From the NCBI GenBank assembly GCA_002779605.1, contig PEWE01000013.1:80578-144577 (forward strand): a DNA stretch of 64,000 nucleotides. Reading direction: 5' to 3'. Below the pieces are notes generated by a model. The model saw only the letters and a program-made list of their open reading frames with translations. It was not told the DNA's origin and ran no database searches. This stretch comes from Zetaproteobacteria bacterium CG06_land_8_20_14_3_00_59_53 (GTDB taxonomy: Bacteria; Pseudomonadota; Zetaproteobacteria; Mariprofundales; Mariprofundaceae). A program made the position numbers and the translations under genes. This document shows, in pieces, positions 39,839-49,636 of the stretch; position 1 is the stretch's first letter; each line of letters begins with the position of its first letter.

Positions 39839-39944
39839 GCAGCGGAATATCCCGTGGATATGGCCGTGTCACTGGCATTTTCCGTCATGTTCGGGACAAT
39901 GCGAATTGATTGAGAAAAAGCCAGCCTGCAAGGAGAGCACGCAC

Positions 39945-42023
39945 GTGGACAGTGAATTATTCGACCTGAAAAGCCCGGACAATTTTGTGAACCGGGATTT
40001 GAGTGTTCTGGCTTTCCACCGGCGTGTTTTCGAGATGGCTGCCGATGATTCGCTCCCCCTGCTTGAGCGCCTGCGCTTTCTGTGCATCTCCTCATCCAAT
40101 CTGGACGAGTTCTTTGAAGTCCGTGTGGCATTGCAGAAGCATCGCATCGTCCTCGGACAGGGGCATCCGGGTGCCGATGGCCTGACCGCCGGTGATCTGC
40201 TGGCGCAGGTGCGTCTGCGGGTGGCCGATATGGTCGAGGCGCAGTACAAGCTGCTCAACGATGAGCTATTGCCCTCGCTGGCAGCCGAGGGCATCCGCTT
40301 CCTGCGCCGCACTGAGTGGAGCGAGCAGCAGGCGGCGTGGATCAAGCGCTTCTTCAATCGGGAACTGCTGCCAGTGCTGACCCCGATTGCACTGGATCCG
40401 GCGCACCCGTTTCCGCGACTGCTGAACAAGATCCTGAATTTTATCGTGGCACTGGAGGGCAAGGATGCCTTCGGTCGCGATCTGAAACATGCCATCGTAC
40501 AGGCCCCGCGCACTCTGCCGCGTGTCATCCGTCTGCCTGCGGAGATCGCCGGTCCGGGTTACAATTATGTGTTCCTTTCCTCGATCATCCATGCGCATGT
40601 CGGTGAGCTGTTTCCCGGCATGGAGGCCAAGGCCTGTCATCAGTTCCGCGTGACGCGCAACAGCCAGTTGCTGGTGCATGAGGACGAAGTTCCCGATCTG
40701 AAGAAGGCGCTGGCCGGCGAGTTGCTCGATCGCGGTTACAGCGAGGCGGTGCGACTCGAGGTCTCCACCAAGTGTCCGGAGGAGCTGTCCGATTTCCTGC
40801 TGCACCAGTTCAATCTGAAGAATACCGATCTGTATCGCGTGGCGGGTCCTGTGAATCCGTACCGTCTGGCCGCGGTATGTGACGATGTGGATCGCCCCGA
40901 TCTGAAATTCGCCCCGTTCACCCCCGGCGTTCCGGCGCAGTTGCAGGTGGAGGGTGCTGATCTGTTTGCCATCCTGCGCGAAGGCGATGTGTTGCTGCAT
41001 CACCCCTTCCAGAGCTTCGCACCGGTGGTGACCCTGCTCAGTCAGGCGGCGGACGACCCGCAGGTGCTGGCCATCAAGCAGACCCTGTATCGCGTGGATG
41101 TGAACTCGCCGATCGTGGATGCGATGGTACGCGCCGCGCGTAACCATAAAGAGGTGGTGGCGGTTATCGAGCTGCGGGCGCGCTTCAACGAAGAGGACAA
41201 TATCGCGCTGGCCGATCGTCTGTCGGCTGCCGGTGTGCAGGTGGTCTATGGCGTGGTGGGCTACAAGACGCACGGCAAGATGATGATGATCGTGCGCCGC
41301 GAAGGACGGATGATGCGCCGCTATGTGCATCTCGGCACCGGCAACTACCACACCATCACCAGTCGCTACTACACCGATCTTGGCCTTTTGAGTTGCAATA
41401 CCGCGCTGGGGGAGGATGTGCACAAGATCTTCCAGCAGCTCACCGGCCTGGGCAAGGCATCGCGTCTGAAGGAGATGCTTTCCGGCCCGTTCACGCTGCA
41501 CAAGGGCCTGATCCAGCGCATCAATCGCGAGGCGGAGAATGCTGCCGCGGGCATGGATGCAAAAATCCTCGCCAAGATGAACGGTCTGGAAGAGCCGGAG
41601 ATCATCCGCGCCCTGTACCGGGCTTCGCAGGTCGGGGTGAAAATCGATCTGATCGTGCGTGGTATCTGCTGTCTGCGTCCCGGCATTCGCGGTCTGTCGG
41701 AAAATATCACCGTGCGTTCCGTGCTCGGTCGCTTTCTGGAGCACTCACGCGTGTTCTGCTTCCACAATGGCGGGGCCGAAGAGGTGTTCTGTGCCAGCGC
41801 GGACTGGATGAGCCGCAATCTTCTGCGGCGCGTGGAAACCTGTTTCCCCGTGCTGGACGACAAGCTGCGCCGTCAGGTGATGGGGGATGCGCTGCGCCCG
41901 TATATGGTGAACAACGCCAGCACCTGGCAGATGCAACCGGATGGCAGCTACAAGCGCGTCGGTGGTCGCGGCAGCACGAAAAGCGCGCAACAGAGTCTGC
42001 TGGAGAAGCTGGCCCGCCTGTAA
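39945..42023 (+). CDS. ppk1: polyphosphate kinase 1
   Basis: Makes inorganic polyphosphate from ATP at the membrane. 692 residues from GTG 39945, chosen because AGGAG lies eight bases ahead and the family N-terminus (NRDLSVLAFHRRV) follows at once. The autophosphorylated His443 (YKTHGKM) and second His600 (LEHSRVF) match E. coli His435 and His592. PLD-like fold motifs with RAR in the middle are present. It is convergent with ppx: synthesis and breakdown genes meet 15 bases apart. Confidence 0.95.
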   Translation: MDSELFDLKSPDNFVNRDLSVLAFHRRVFEMAADDSLPLLERLRFLCISSSNLDEFFEVRVALQKHRIVLGQGHPGADGLTAGDLLAQVRLRVADMVEAQYKLLNDELLPSLAAEGIRFLRRTEWSEQQAAWIKRFFNRELLPVLTPIALDPAHPFPRLLNKILNFIVALEGKDAFGRDLKHAIVQAPRTLPRVIRLPAEIAGPGYNYVFLSSIIHAHVGELFPGMEAKACHQFRVTRNSQLLVHEDEVPDLKKALAGELLDRGYSEAVRLEVSTKCPEELSDFLLHQFNLKNTDLYRVAGPVNPYRLAAVCDDVDRPDLKFAPFTPGVPAQLQVEGADLFAILREGDVLLHHPFQSFAPVVTLLSQAADDPQVLAIKQTLYRVDVNSPIVDAMVRAARNHKEVVAVIELRARFNEEDNIALADRLSAAGVQVVYGVVGYKTHGKMMMIVRREGRMMRRYVHLGTGNYHTITSRYYTDLGLLSCNTALGEDVHKIFQQLTGLGKASRLKEMLSGPFTLHKGLIQRINREAENAAAGMDAKILAKMNGLEEPEIIRALYRASQVGVKIDLIVRGICCLRPGIRGLSENITVRSVLGRFLEHSRVFCFHNGGAEEVFCASADWMSRNLLRRVETCFPVLDDKLRRQVMGDALRPYMVNNASTWQMQPDGSYKRVGGRGSTKSAQQSLLEKLARL

Positions 42024-42038
42024 CAGGGGTGATCGGGA

Positions 42039-43628
42039 TTACGCCGGGACTTCGCTCTTCGCGGCGGGCAGGTTGAGATCGATGATGAGTTTGCGATCCA
42101 GAGCCGCCTTGATGTAATCGGCGACCTGCAGCACAGCCCAGCGTTCCAGCAGCAGATCGCCCCTGCCCTCCAGATGCAGGGTGAGGGACTTGTCGTCGTA
42201 TTCGACAGCGATGCTCTGTACCCGGTCGCGCCGGTCCTTGTTCAGGGCGATGGCCAGACGCAGCAGGGCGCTCATCTTCCATACCTTGTCCTTCGCCCCG
42301 TCACTCAAGGCTGCGAAGCCTTCATGCGAAACCGAGGGGAAAGACTTGCGCTGGTAATGCACTGTTTCGGCCAGCATGGATTTTTCTTCCGTCGAAAGGC
42401 CGAGCAGCGGGGCGGCATTCACCAGATAGGCGGCATGCCGATGATAGCGACCGACGCGCACATACATGCCGATCTCATGCACCCGAGCGGCGATTTCCAA
42501 CAGCAGTCTTTCGTCCTCTCCCAGTCCGTGCAGTCCGGCAGTCTGATCAAACAGGCCGAGGGCCAGCCGGGTGACCGCGATGGCATGACTCTGGTCCACC
42601 TGATACTTCTTTTTCGCACTTCGCGCCCAGCCGAGCAGGCTGATACGGCGCGAGTGTTGCAGATTGCGTTCGGGTGCGACCATGTCGAGCAGGATGCCGT
42701 CGAGCAGGCTGGCTTCAGGGGTGCGCAGCGACGTTGCCTTGCCCACACTCATGATCTCGCGCAGCACCATGGCAGCGGGAAGAATCACGTCGGCGCGGTC
42801 CGGTCGCAGGCCGAATTCAAGGATGCGCTGCTCCACACTCATGCCACCCAGGATCCTGATCATCTTGCGCAGGCCCTTGCGGCTGATCTCGCTATTGCTC
42901 TCGCTCAGGCCCAGTTGCAGGCCGAGTTCTCCGATGGACAGGCAGTTGCCGCCGGTGCCGATGCACAGGTTGGCCCTGCGCTTGCCGATCTGGGCACGCA
43001 GCTTGCGCCGCATGCCGTCGAGATATTCGCTCAGCAGGGCGTTGAAGTCCTCGCCGGAGCCCAGGATCTCAAGCAGGCGGACGGTACCGATGCGGAAGCT
43101 CTGCGAGGCGATGATTTCGGCATCGTCCACCAGTGTGACCTCCACACTGCCGCCGCCGATATCGATCAGCAGGGAGAAGTGATGATCCAGATCGACACGC
43201 GTGGAGATGGACAGATGCACCAATCGCGCTTCTTCCTCACCGCTGATCAGCTCCAGCCTGATGCCGGTTTCCTGCTCGATGCGTTCGATCAGTTCGGCAC
43301 CGTTGCTGGAATCGCGCATCGCACTGGTGGCGGTGGCCCGCAGGCTGCCGACATGATGCCGGTCGAGGATGCGACGGAACTGACGGAAGGCCTCGATGGC
43401 CTCGTTCTGCGTGGCTTCGCTCAGCGTGCCGCTGGTGAAGGCATCGTGACCCAGACGTACAGGCTCGCGATGTCGCAGGATGATATTGGGGATGCCCTTG
43501 TCGTCGCGCAGCGCGATACCCAGACGCATGGCATTGGAGCCGACATCGATGGCGGCGATGTAAACACCGGGAGCAAGCGATGCTTCGGCTTCGCTCTCGT
43601 TTGAAAGTTCGTCTGTGGATCGTTCCAT
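42039..43628 (-). CDS. ppx: exopolyphosphatase / pppGpp phosphohydrolase (Ppx/GppA)
   Basis: Releases terminal Pi from polyphosphate and may hydrolyse pppGpp. Actin-like ATPase motifs are seen: IAAIDVGSNAMRLGI and LIDIGGGSVEVTL, with the catalytic Glu region EEARLVHLS before them; a C-terminal HD-like domain follows (RVHEIGMYV). Start ATG 43628 (MERSTDEL) gives 529 residues; 49 further codons up to 43775 are open but do not look coding. It diverges from ppk2 over 186 bases. Confidence 0.92.
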   Translation of the reverse strand: MERSTDELSNESEAEASLAPGVYIAAIDVGSNAMRLGIALRDDKGIPNIILRHREPVRLGHDAFTSGTLSEATQNEAIEAFRQFRRILDRHHVGSLRATATSAMRDSSNGAELIERIEQETGIRLELISGEEEARLVHLSISTRVDLDHHFSLLIDIGGGSVEVTLVDDAEIIASQSFRIGTVRLLEILGSGEDFNALLSEYLDGMRRKLRAQIGKRRANLCIGTGGNCLSIGELGLQLGLSESNSEISRKGLRKMIRILGGMSVEQRILEFGLRPDRADVILPAAMVLREIMSVGKATSLRTPEASLLDGILLDMVAPERNLQHSRRISLLGWARSAKKKYQVDQSHAIAVTRLALGLFDQTAGLHGLGEDERLLLEIAARVHEIGMYVRVGRYHRHAAYLVNAAPLLGLSTEEKSMLAETVHYQRKSFPSVSHEGFAALSDGAKDKVWKMSALLRLAIALNKDRRDRVQSIAVEYDDKSLTLHLEGRGDLLLERWAVLQVADYIKAALDRKLIIDLNLPAAKSEVPA

Positions 43629-43814
43629 GTGTCCGCCTGTTCCCCGACTCGTCATGCCTTTCAGATCGCTATCATGCCCTGTATGCAGGCGGCAGCCAAG
43701 AACCACCCGGTCGTCCGGATGCAGCTGATACCGGGCATCGGCTTTTGTATTCGGGAGCTTGGGTGTATGCTGCAAGAGCGATGCGGTTTTATTCCCGGTT
43801 CATGAGGAGTCCAC

Positions 43815-44735
43815 GTGGAAGGCACAACAGCAAACATTGAAGGAACATCTCTGCAGGGAGGGGGGGAAGCCGGGGGTGGTTCCCGCTGTTTTGACGCACT
43901 GGCGGAGAAAAACAACCTCAGCGACGAGAAGATCAAAGCGGTGCTCATTAAATATTTGCAGGAGGAGGAGCTCAAGCCTTTCCAGGCCGAGCTGATCCGC
44001 TTGCAGAAGTATCTCGAAGATGCCAACAAACGCATGATCATCCTGTTTGAAGGCCGCGATGCGGCGGGCAAGGGCGGCACCATCCGCAGCGTGACCCGCT
44101 ACATGAACGAGAAGCACTACCGGGTGATCGCCATGGGCAAGCCGACCGACGAGCAGCGCAGCCAGTGGTTCTTCCAGAAATATGTGTCGCAATTCCCCAC
44201 CGGCGGCGAGATCGCGCTGTTCGACCGCAGCTGGTACAACAGGGCCATGGTGGAGCCGGTGTTCGGCTTCTGCACGGATGAGGAATACCGCAACTTCATG
44301 ACCGGCGTGACGGGGTTCGAGAAAGATCTGGTACGCCAGGGGACCATCCTTGTGAAATTGTATTTCAGCGTGACCAAGGAGATGCAGAAAAAGCGTTTCG
44401 ATCGCCGCAAAAACGATCCGCTCAGGCAATGGAAGCTTTCCGAGGTGGATGTGCAGGCACAGGAACGCTGGGACGACTTCGATAAGGTAAAGTACGAGAT
44501 GCTCAGGAACACCCACACCGCTGATGCACCGTGGACGGTGATCCGCTCCACCAACAAGCATCTGGCCCGCCTGAATGCCCTCAGGGTGATTCTCAATGCC
44601 GTGGACTACGGCGACCACAACCCTGAACTCGATTTCGTGCCCGATGAGAATGTCGTGATATCGGGTGCGCGCGAGATCGAACTGATGCACATGGCGCAAC
44701 TGCGCAAGGGCAAGGCCAGGCCTGCAACCGCCTGA
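43815..44735 (+). CDS. ppk2: polyphosphate kinase 2 family
   Basis: Uses polyphosphate to phosphorylate GDP or ADP, or the reverse. Walker A in FEGRDAAGKGG (Lys86), the lid-like region, and DRSWYNRAMVE (137-147) fit class I PPK2 of about 300 residues. Starts at GTG 43815 with GAGGAG upstream. The first 25 residues are Gly-rich and variable. It probably draws on the polymer made by Ppk1 to recharge nucleotides. Confidence 0.93.
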   Translation: MEGTTANIEGTSLQGGGEAGGGSRCFDALAEKNNLSDEKIKAVLIKYLQEEELKPFQAELIRLQKYLEDANKRMIILFEGRDAAGKGGTIRSVTRYMNEKHYRVIAMGKPTDEQRSQWFFQKYVSQFPTGGEIALFDRSWYNRAMVEPVFGFCTDEEYRNFMTGVTGFEKDLVRQGTILVKLYFSVTKEMQKKRFDRRKNDPLRQWKLSEVDVQAQERWDDFDKVKYEMLRNTHTADAPWTVIRSTNKHLARLNALRVILNAVDYGDHNPELDFVPDENVVISGAREIELMHMAQLRKGKARPATA

Positions 44736-44768
44736 CGGGATGAGCATGCCGGTCTCAGGGGGCATGCC

Positions 44769-46580
44769 TTGCTGAAGAACGTCTTCGGCAGGATTATGCT
44801 GCCCTCGGTGTTCATCGTGCTGGCCTATGGCTTCTGGGTCAGTCCGGACTTCAAGATGATCTCCGCCGGTGTGGCCATCTTCCTGTTCGGCATGCTGGCG
44901 CTGGAAGAGGGCTTCAAGGCCTTCACCGGGGGAGCGCTGGAGAAGATACTCAGGCACAGCACGGACCGTCTATGGAAGAGCCTGAGCTTCGGTATCGTGA
45001 CCACCACCATCATGCAGTCCAGTTCGCTGGTCAGTGTGATCACCATCTCCTTCCTCAGCGCGGGCCTGATCGGACTCTCCGAGGGGCTGGGCATCATCTT
45101 CGGTGCGAATCTCGGCACCACCACCGGCGCGTGGTTGATTGCGGGCTTCGGCCTGAAGGTGGATATCGCCGCTTACGCTATGCCGATGCTGGTGTTCGGG
45201 GTGATCCTGCTCTTTCAGTCGGCCAAGTGGCTGAAAGGCTCCGGCTATATCCTTGCCGGTCTGGGTTTTCTGTTTCTCGGTATCCATTTCATGAAGGAGG
45301 GCTTCGAGGCCTTCCGGCAGACCATCCAACTGGCCGAGTATGCGGTGGCCGGTTATCCGGGGTTGTTGCTGTTCGCCCTGATCGGCATCGCCGCCACCGT
45401 GATCATGCAATCCAGCCACGCCACGCTGGTCATCATCATCACGGCACTCGCCGCGCAGCAGATCAGCTATGAGAACGCGCTGGCACTGGCCATCGGCGCC
45501 AATGTCGGCACCACCATCACCGCCATCATCGGTTCGCTGAGTGCCAATGAGCGTGGCCGGCAGCTGGCCGGCGGGCATCTGATGTTCAATCTGGTGACGG
45601 GCCTTGTGACGATCACCTTTATACAGTCATTCATGCACGGCGTGGAGCATATCAGTGACGTCCTGGGGATCGCTGCGGACGATTACACACTGAAACTCGC
45701 CGTCTTCCATACCCTGTTCAACCTGACGGGCATCCTCCTCATGGTGCCGCTGATCGGCCGCATGGTCGGCTTGCTTGAAAGAGTGATACCCGTGCCGCCG
45801 CTGCGCTTCGCCGTGCCGAAGTATCTTAACGACGCAGCGCTGGCCTTTGCCGACACCGCCATCGAGGCTCTGCGCAACGAGACCCTGCGGGTGCTGAAGA
45901 ATGCGCGCGGCATCGTGGCCAAGGGCCTGAGCATCCGACGCGAGGATATGCTCTCCGCAAGGCCCATCGAGGAGGTCATCGCCCGTTCAAGGCAACCCTT
46001 CTCCTTCAATGTTGATGCTGCATACGAAAAAAATATCAAAAGCCTGTACGGGGCGATTATCGAGTTCTGCAGCCGGGTGCCCGGCGATGCGCAGGTATCG
46101 CAGGAGATGACACGCATCCGCAATGCCAACGAGAACATCATCAACGTGCTCAAGGGCATCAAGCATATGCAGAAGAACATGCTGGAATATATCGATTCGG
46201 ATAATGTCTATATCCGTGAAGAATATGATCGCATCCGCTCCCGTATCGTGCGGGTGATCCGCCGGCTGGAGAAGATCAGGGAAGGGGGTGAGCACGATGT
46301 CGCGGTGTTGTCACTCGATGCCCTCAAGCTCACACTGGAAGAGAATGCGGCGATTCTGCACGAGCGCAGTCAGGCCTTGATCCGCGATCACAGAATCACC
46401 ACCGAGATGGGCATATCGCTGATCAACGACAGCAATTATTCCTACGACGTGATCCGAAACCTGATCGCCGCGGCCGGAGATCTGTTCCATGCCGCAGGCA
46501 AGGGGCAGACCGATGTCGAACACAGGATCGCGCTGGACGATCATGAAATCAGGGCACTGCTCAAGGAGGAGGCTCCATGA
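44769..46580 (+). CDS. Na+/phosphate cotransporter with PhoU-like tail
   Basis: 603 residues. Two inverted NptA repeats with the hallmark QSSS/QSSH (MQSSSLVSVITISF and MQSSHATLVIIIT) and GANLGTTTGAW / GANVGTTITAII imports Pi with Na+. The last 200 residues form a PhoU-like helical domain. Start is TTG 44769 after AGGGGG; ATG 44796 is the alternative. Located between ppk2 and phoU, so part of the phosphate island. Such fusions are common in low-affinity Pi uptake or phosphate export. Confidence 0.9.
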   Translation: MLKNVFGRIMLPSVFIVLAYGFWVSPDFKMISAGVAIFLFGMLALEEGFKAFTGGALEKILRHSTDRLWKSLSFGIVTTTIMQSSSLVSVITISFLSAGLIGLSEGLGIIFGANLGTTTGAWLIAGFGLKVDIAAYAMPMLVFGVILLFQSAKWLKGSGYILAGLGFLFLGIHFMKEGFEAFRQTIQLAEYAVAGYPGLLLFALIGIAATVIMQSSHATLVIIITALAAQQISYENALALAIGANVGTTITAIIGSLSANERGRQLAGGHLMFNLVTGLVTITFIQSFMHGVEHISDVLGIAADDYTLKLAVFHTLFNLTGILLMVPLIGRMVGLLERVIPVPPLRFAVPKYLNDAALAFADTAIEALRNETLRVLKNARGIVAKGLSIRREDMLSARPIEEVIARSRQPFSFNVDAAYEKNIKSLYGAIIEFCSRVPGDAQVSQEMTRIRNANENIINVLKGIKHMQKNMLEYIDSDNVYIREEYDRIRSRIVRVIRRLEKIREGGEHDVAVLSLDALKLTLEENAAILHERSQALIRDHRITTEMGISLINDSNYSYDVIRNLIAAAGDLFHAAGKGQTDVEHRIALDDHEIRALLKEEAP

Positions 46581-46614
46581 GGACTGAATTTTCGACGGGT
46601 GAAGGTGCAACAAT

Positions 46615-46887
46615 ATGAAGCTGCAGAAATTGCTGAAGAAACTGGATGGCTATCTTAGCGAAGATAAGAAGAAGGAACGTCAGGAATACGAAGAGCTTGC
46701 CAGCCTGCTGATGAAGCTGAAAAAGAAGGAGATGGAGCTTCACAAGGATATCGCCAAAGAGAAGGTCGAAGAGGAGCGCCGCGTGTTTGAACAGGAATTG
46801 ATGATTGTTCATGGGCAGCGGGAGAAGGGAGTCGCGCTGCTTGCAGAGATGCATGCAAGGAAGGGCGATAAGCCGTCACAGGCCTGA
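46615..46887 (+). CDS. charged coiled-coil protein of unknown function
   Basis: 90 residues, almost all Lys/Glu/Leu heptads (LLKKLDGYLSEDKKKER and on), predicted long helix. No family recognised. It starts 34 bases after the cotransporter stop and ends at a terminator, and lies before phoU on the other strand. It may bind the PhoU-like tail of the transporter; this is only positional inference. Confidence 0.6.
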   Translation: MKLQKLLKKLDGYLSEDKKKERQEYEELASLLMKLKKKEMELHKDIAKEKVEEERRVFEQELMIVHGQREKGVALLAEMHARKGDKPSQA

Positions 46888-46898
46888 GTTGAAACAAC

Positions 46899-46927
46899 AG
46901 GAGCCGGCAACGCCGACTCCTTTCGTT
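46899..46927 (+). terminator. terminator between the coiled-coil orf and phoU
   Basis: AGGAGCCGGC pairs with GCCGACTCCT (one mismatch) over AAC, followed by TTTCGTTT. It ends the plus-strand genes and may also serve the minus-strand phoU end. Confidence 0.75.
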
Positions 46928-46937
46928 TCAGTTGAGC

Positions 46938-47648
46938 TTATTCGTCGTCGGCAAGTGTGCCCTTGATCAAGGCCGCTGCCGTTTCGTGATCCACGTGGCG
47001 GATATCGTGGCCCTTGACCATGTACACCACCATCTCGGAAATATTGGCCGCATGATCGCCGATGCGCTCCAGATAGCGCCCGATATTCATGGTGATGATA
47101 CCGGTGGTGATCTGGCGGGGATCCTCGATCATGTACGACAGAGTCTCGCGCTGTACCGATTTGAACAATTTATTGACCCGCTTATCGGATTCCACGCAGG
47201 CAAGTGCCGCTTCCACATCGCCACGTGCAAAGGCGTCGAGGGATGCGCTGACCTGCAGACAGACGGCATCCGACAGCGAGTTCATCGAATCCAGATGGGT
47301 CAGCGGATGATCCTGGCTTTGCAGCACTGCCTCGGCGATGCCCTCGGCCAGGTCGCCGGCACGTTCAAGATCGGTGACAATCTTGATTGTGCTGATGATG
47401 AAGCGCAAATCGCCAGCTGCCGGTTGGCGCAGGGCCAGCAGGGTACGGGTCATTTCATCGATCTCGACTTCCAGCGCATTGATGGCCTTGTCACGAGAGA
47501 TGACCTTGCGGGCCTTTTCGACATCGAACTGGTTCAGTGCCTTCATGGATCGCCGGATGGCACTTTCCACCAGTCCGCCCATCGACAGCACGCGTTCCTT
47601 GAGTGTGCCCAGTTCTTCGTCGTATCGTTTGTAGGTATGCTGTGCCAT
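46938..47648 (-). CDS. phoU: phosphate signalling protein PhoU
   Basis: Three-helix-bundle repeat protein that links PstSCAB activity to PhoR and limits Pi uptake. Two PhoU signatures with acidic metal sites (RAGDLAEGIAE and LERIGDHAANI). Start ATG 47648 with GGGGA upstream (236 residues); ATG 47672 overlapping the pstB stop is also possible. It is last in the pstSCAB-phoU order typical of proteobacteria. Confidence 0.94.
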   Translation of the reverse strand: MAQHTYKRYDEELGTLKERVLSMGGLVESAIRRSMKALNQFDVEKARKVISRDKAINALEVEIDEMTRTLLALRQPAAGDLRFIISTIKIVTDLERAGDLAEGIAEAVLQSQDHPLTHLDSMNSLSDAVCLQVSASLDAFARGDVEAALACVESDKRVNKLFKSVQRETLSYMIEDPRQITTGIITMNIGRYLERIGDHAANISEMVVYMVKGHDIRHVDHETAAALIKGTLADDE

Positions 47649-47671
47649 AGCTTTTTCCCCTCTGGTGTCCA

Positions 47672-48448
47672 TCAGCCGAAGCGGCCCGTGATATAGTCTT
47701 CAGTCTGCTGTTTACCCGGTGCGGTGAATATTGTATGCGTATCATTCATTTCAATCAAATTACCCAGATAGAAAAAGGCCGTATGATCGGATACGCGCGC
47801 CGCCTGTTGCATGTTGTGCGTCACAATCACGATGGTGAAGGTGCCTTTGAGCTCGTCAATCAGTTCCTCGATCTTGGCCGTGGCCAGCGGATCGAGTGCG
47901 GAACACGGTTCGTCCATCAGAATCACGCCGGGACGCATGGCGATGGCACGTGCAATGCACAGGCGCTGCTGCTGGCCGCCGGACAGCGCGGTGCCTGGTT
48001 GCTGCAGCTTATCCTTCACTTCTTCCCACAGGCCTGCCTTGATCAGCGATTCCTCGACCAGATTGTTCATATCCGCAATATTCTTCACCACGCCGTGGAT
48101 GCGTGGGGCGTAGGCGACGTTCTCGAAAATACTCTTCGGGAACGGGTTGGGCTTCTGGAACACCATGCCGATATTGCTGCGCAGGTGCACCACATCCACC
48201 TTCGGATCATAGATGTCCTTGCCGTCGATCAGGAATTCGCCGGTGATACGGCAGTCATCCACGCGATCGTTCATACGGTTGAAGCAGCGCAAGAGTGTGG
48301 ACTTGCCGCAGCCGGAGGGTCCGATAAAGGCGGTCACGTGATGTTCGCGGATGCCGAGGGAAATGCCCTTCAGAGCCTGGAACTTGTTGTACCACAGTTC
48401 GACGTTTCTGGTTTCGAGCTTGAAGTTTCCGGTTTGCTTGTTGGCCAT
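47672..48448 (-). CDS. pstB: phosphate ABC transporter ATPase PstB
   Basis: Powers high-affinity Pi import. Walker [10 protein letters not shown], the Q-loop, the signature LSGGQQQR and Walker [14 protein letters not shown] are seen, and [14 protein letters not shown] opens it. 258 residues. AGGAG precedes the ATG; 14 bases after pstA. Confidence 0.96.
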   Translation of the reverse strand: MANKQTGNFKLETRNVELWYNKFQALKGISLGIREHHVTAFIGPSGCGKSTLLRCFNRMNDRVDDCRITGEFLIDGKDIYDPKVDVVHLRSNIGMVFQKPNPFPKSIFENVAYAPRIHGVVKNIADMNNLVEESLIKAGLWEEVKDKLQQPGTALSGGQQQRLCIARAIAMRPGVILMDEPCSALDPLATAKIEELIDELKGTFTIVIVTHNMQQAARVSDHTAFFYLGNLIEMNDTHTIFTAPGKQQTEDYITGRFG

Positions 48449-48462
48449 GAGTGTAAAATCTC

Positions 48463-49635
48463 CTACCAGGTACGGCTAGTGTGTTGTCTGAGCCAGATGG
48501 CGAGGCCATTGAGCATCAGCATAATGGTGAGCAGCACGATCACACCGGCGGCAGTGAGCTCGCCGAAGGCACGAATCGAATCTGAGGACCAGGTGTAAAT
48601 CTGCGCGGGCAGTACGGTGGATGCCTGGTAGATCGATAGTGGTGCCTCGGGAATGAAAGCCATCATGCCGACAATCAGCAGCGGGGCGGTTTCGCCCAGA
48701 GCCTGTGCCAGGCCGATGATGCTGCCGGTGAGGATGCCAGGCAGGGCCAGCGGTAGCACATGGTGCCAGACTACCTGCAGACCGGATGCACCCACTCCGA
48801 ATGCACCCTCGCGGATCGAATTGGGTACCGAGCGGAGTGCTGCACGCGTACTGATAATGATGATCGGCAGGGTCATCAGGGCCAGGGTCATGCCGCCGGC
48901 CAGCGCCGAGGAGCGCGGCACGCCGAAGAAATTGATAAAAATAGCGAGTCCCAGCAGGCCGAACAGAATGGACGGAATGGCCGCAAGGTTGTTGATGTTC
49001 ACCTCGACTGTGCGTGTCAGCATGTTGTCCGGCGAGAACTCTTCGAGATACACGGCGGTGACCACTCCGATCGGTACGGCCAGTATCATGGTGATGAACA
49101 TCACCACCAGCGACCCGACCAGCGAGGCACCCACGCCGGCGATTTCCGGCAGCTTGGAGTCGCCGCGCGTGAAGAAATGCCAGTCGATGGCCTTGCGGAT
49201 GGTGCCCTGCTTGTAGAGTTCATCGGCAAGGGCCTGGTATTTCTGTTCCAGGCCGTGACCTTCATTGCCCTTGATGTACTGGTTTACGCGGAATGCGGCC
49301 GGTACCCATATCGTTTCCTTCGTGCCGATCATCTCAGGATGATTTCTCAGCTGCATTGGCACGGTGCGCATCCAGCCGCGGCTGGCTATGTGCACCAAGT
49401 CTTTTTGAACCACCCGGCGATAGTTGCCATCGGCCACCACCTGTGAGTAATCGACTTCCACCTGCACCTGCACTGTCTGGAAACCCGGAATGCCCTTGGA
49501 GAGCACATCGATGAAAAAAAACAGGATAAATGCCAGTGCAAGACCGATGGCAATAATCCCGTAGGCATGGAAACGCTTTTCAGCGCGGTAGCGCTTCCTG
49601 AGCAGATTTTCGTCGAGTTTGAATGTCTCGTTCAT
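48463..49635 (-). CDS. pstA: phosphate ABC transporter permease PstA
   Basis: 390 residues; six membrane helices with the permease loop GEAPLLIVG-type region ([16 protein letters not shown]). The periplasmic loop after helix 1 is about 110 residues long, larger than in E. coli PstA. The ATG lies one base after the pstC stop. Confidence 0.93.
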   Translation of the reverse strand: MNETFKLDENLLRKRYRAEKRFHAYGIIAIGLALAFILFFFIDVLSKGIPGFQTVQVQVEVDYSQVVADGNYRRVVQKDLVHIASRGWMRTVPMQLRNHPEMIGTKETIWVPAAFRVNQYIKGNEGHGLEQKYQALADELYKQGTIRKAIDWHFFTRGDSKLPEIAGVGASLVGSLVVMFITMILAVPIGVVTAVYLEEFSPDNMLTRTVEVNINNLAAIPSILFGLLGLAIFINFFGVPRSSALAGGMTLALMTLPIIIISTRAALRSVPNSIREGAFGVGASGLQVVWHHVLPLALPGILTGSIIGLAQALGETAPLLIVGMMAFIPEAPLSIYQASTVLPAQIYTWSSDSIRAFGELTAAGVIVLLTIMLMLNGLAIWLRQHTSRTW

Positions 49636-49636
49636 A

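Noticed and set aside
39840..39944. Pho box upstream of ppk1
   Set aside because: TGTCAC and CGTCAT are present but 16 bases apart, not the required 11.
42174..43604. 476-codon open frame antisense to ppx
   Set aside because: No motif, mirror of the Ppx frame.
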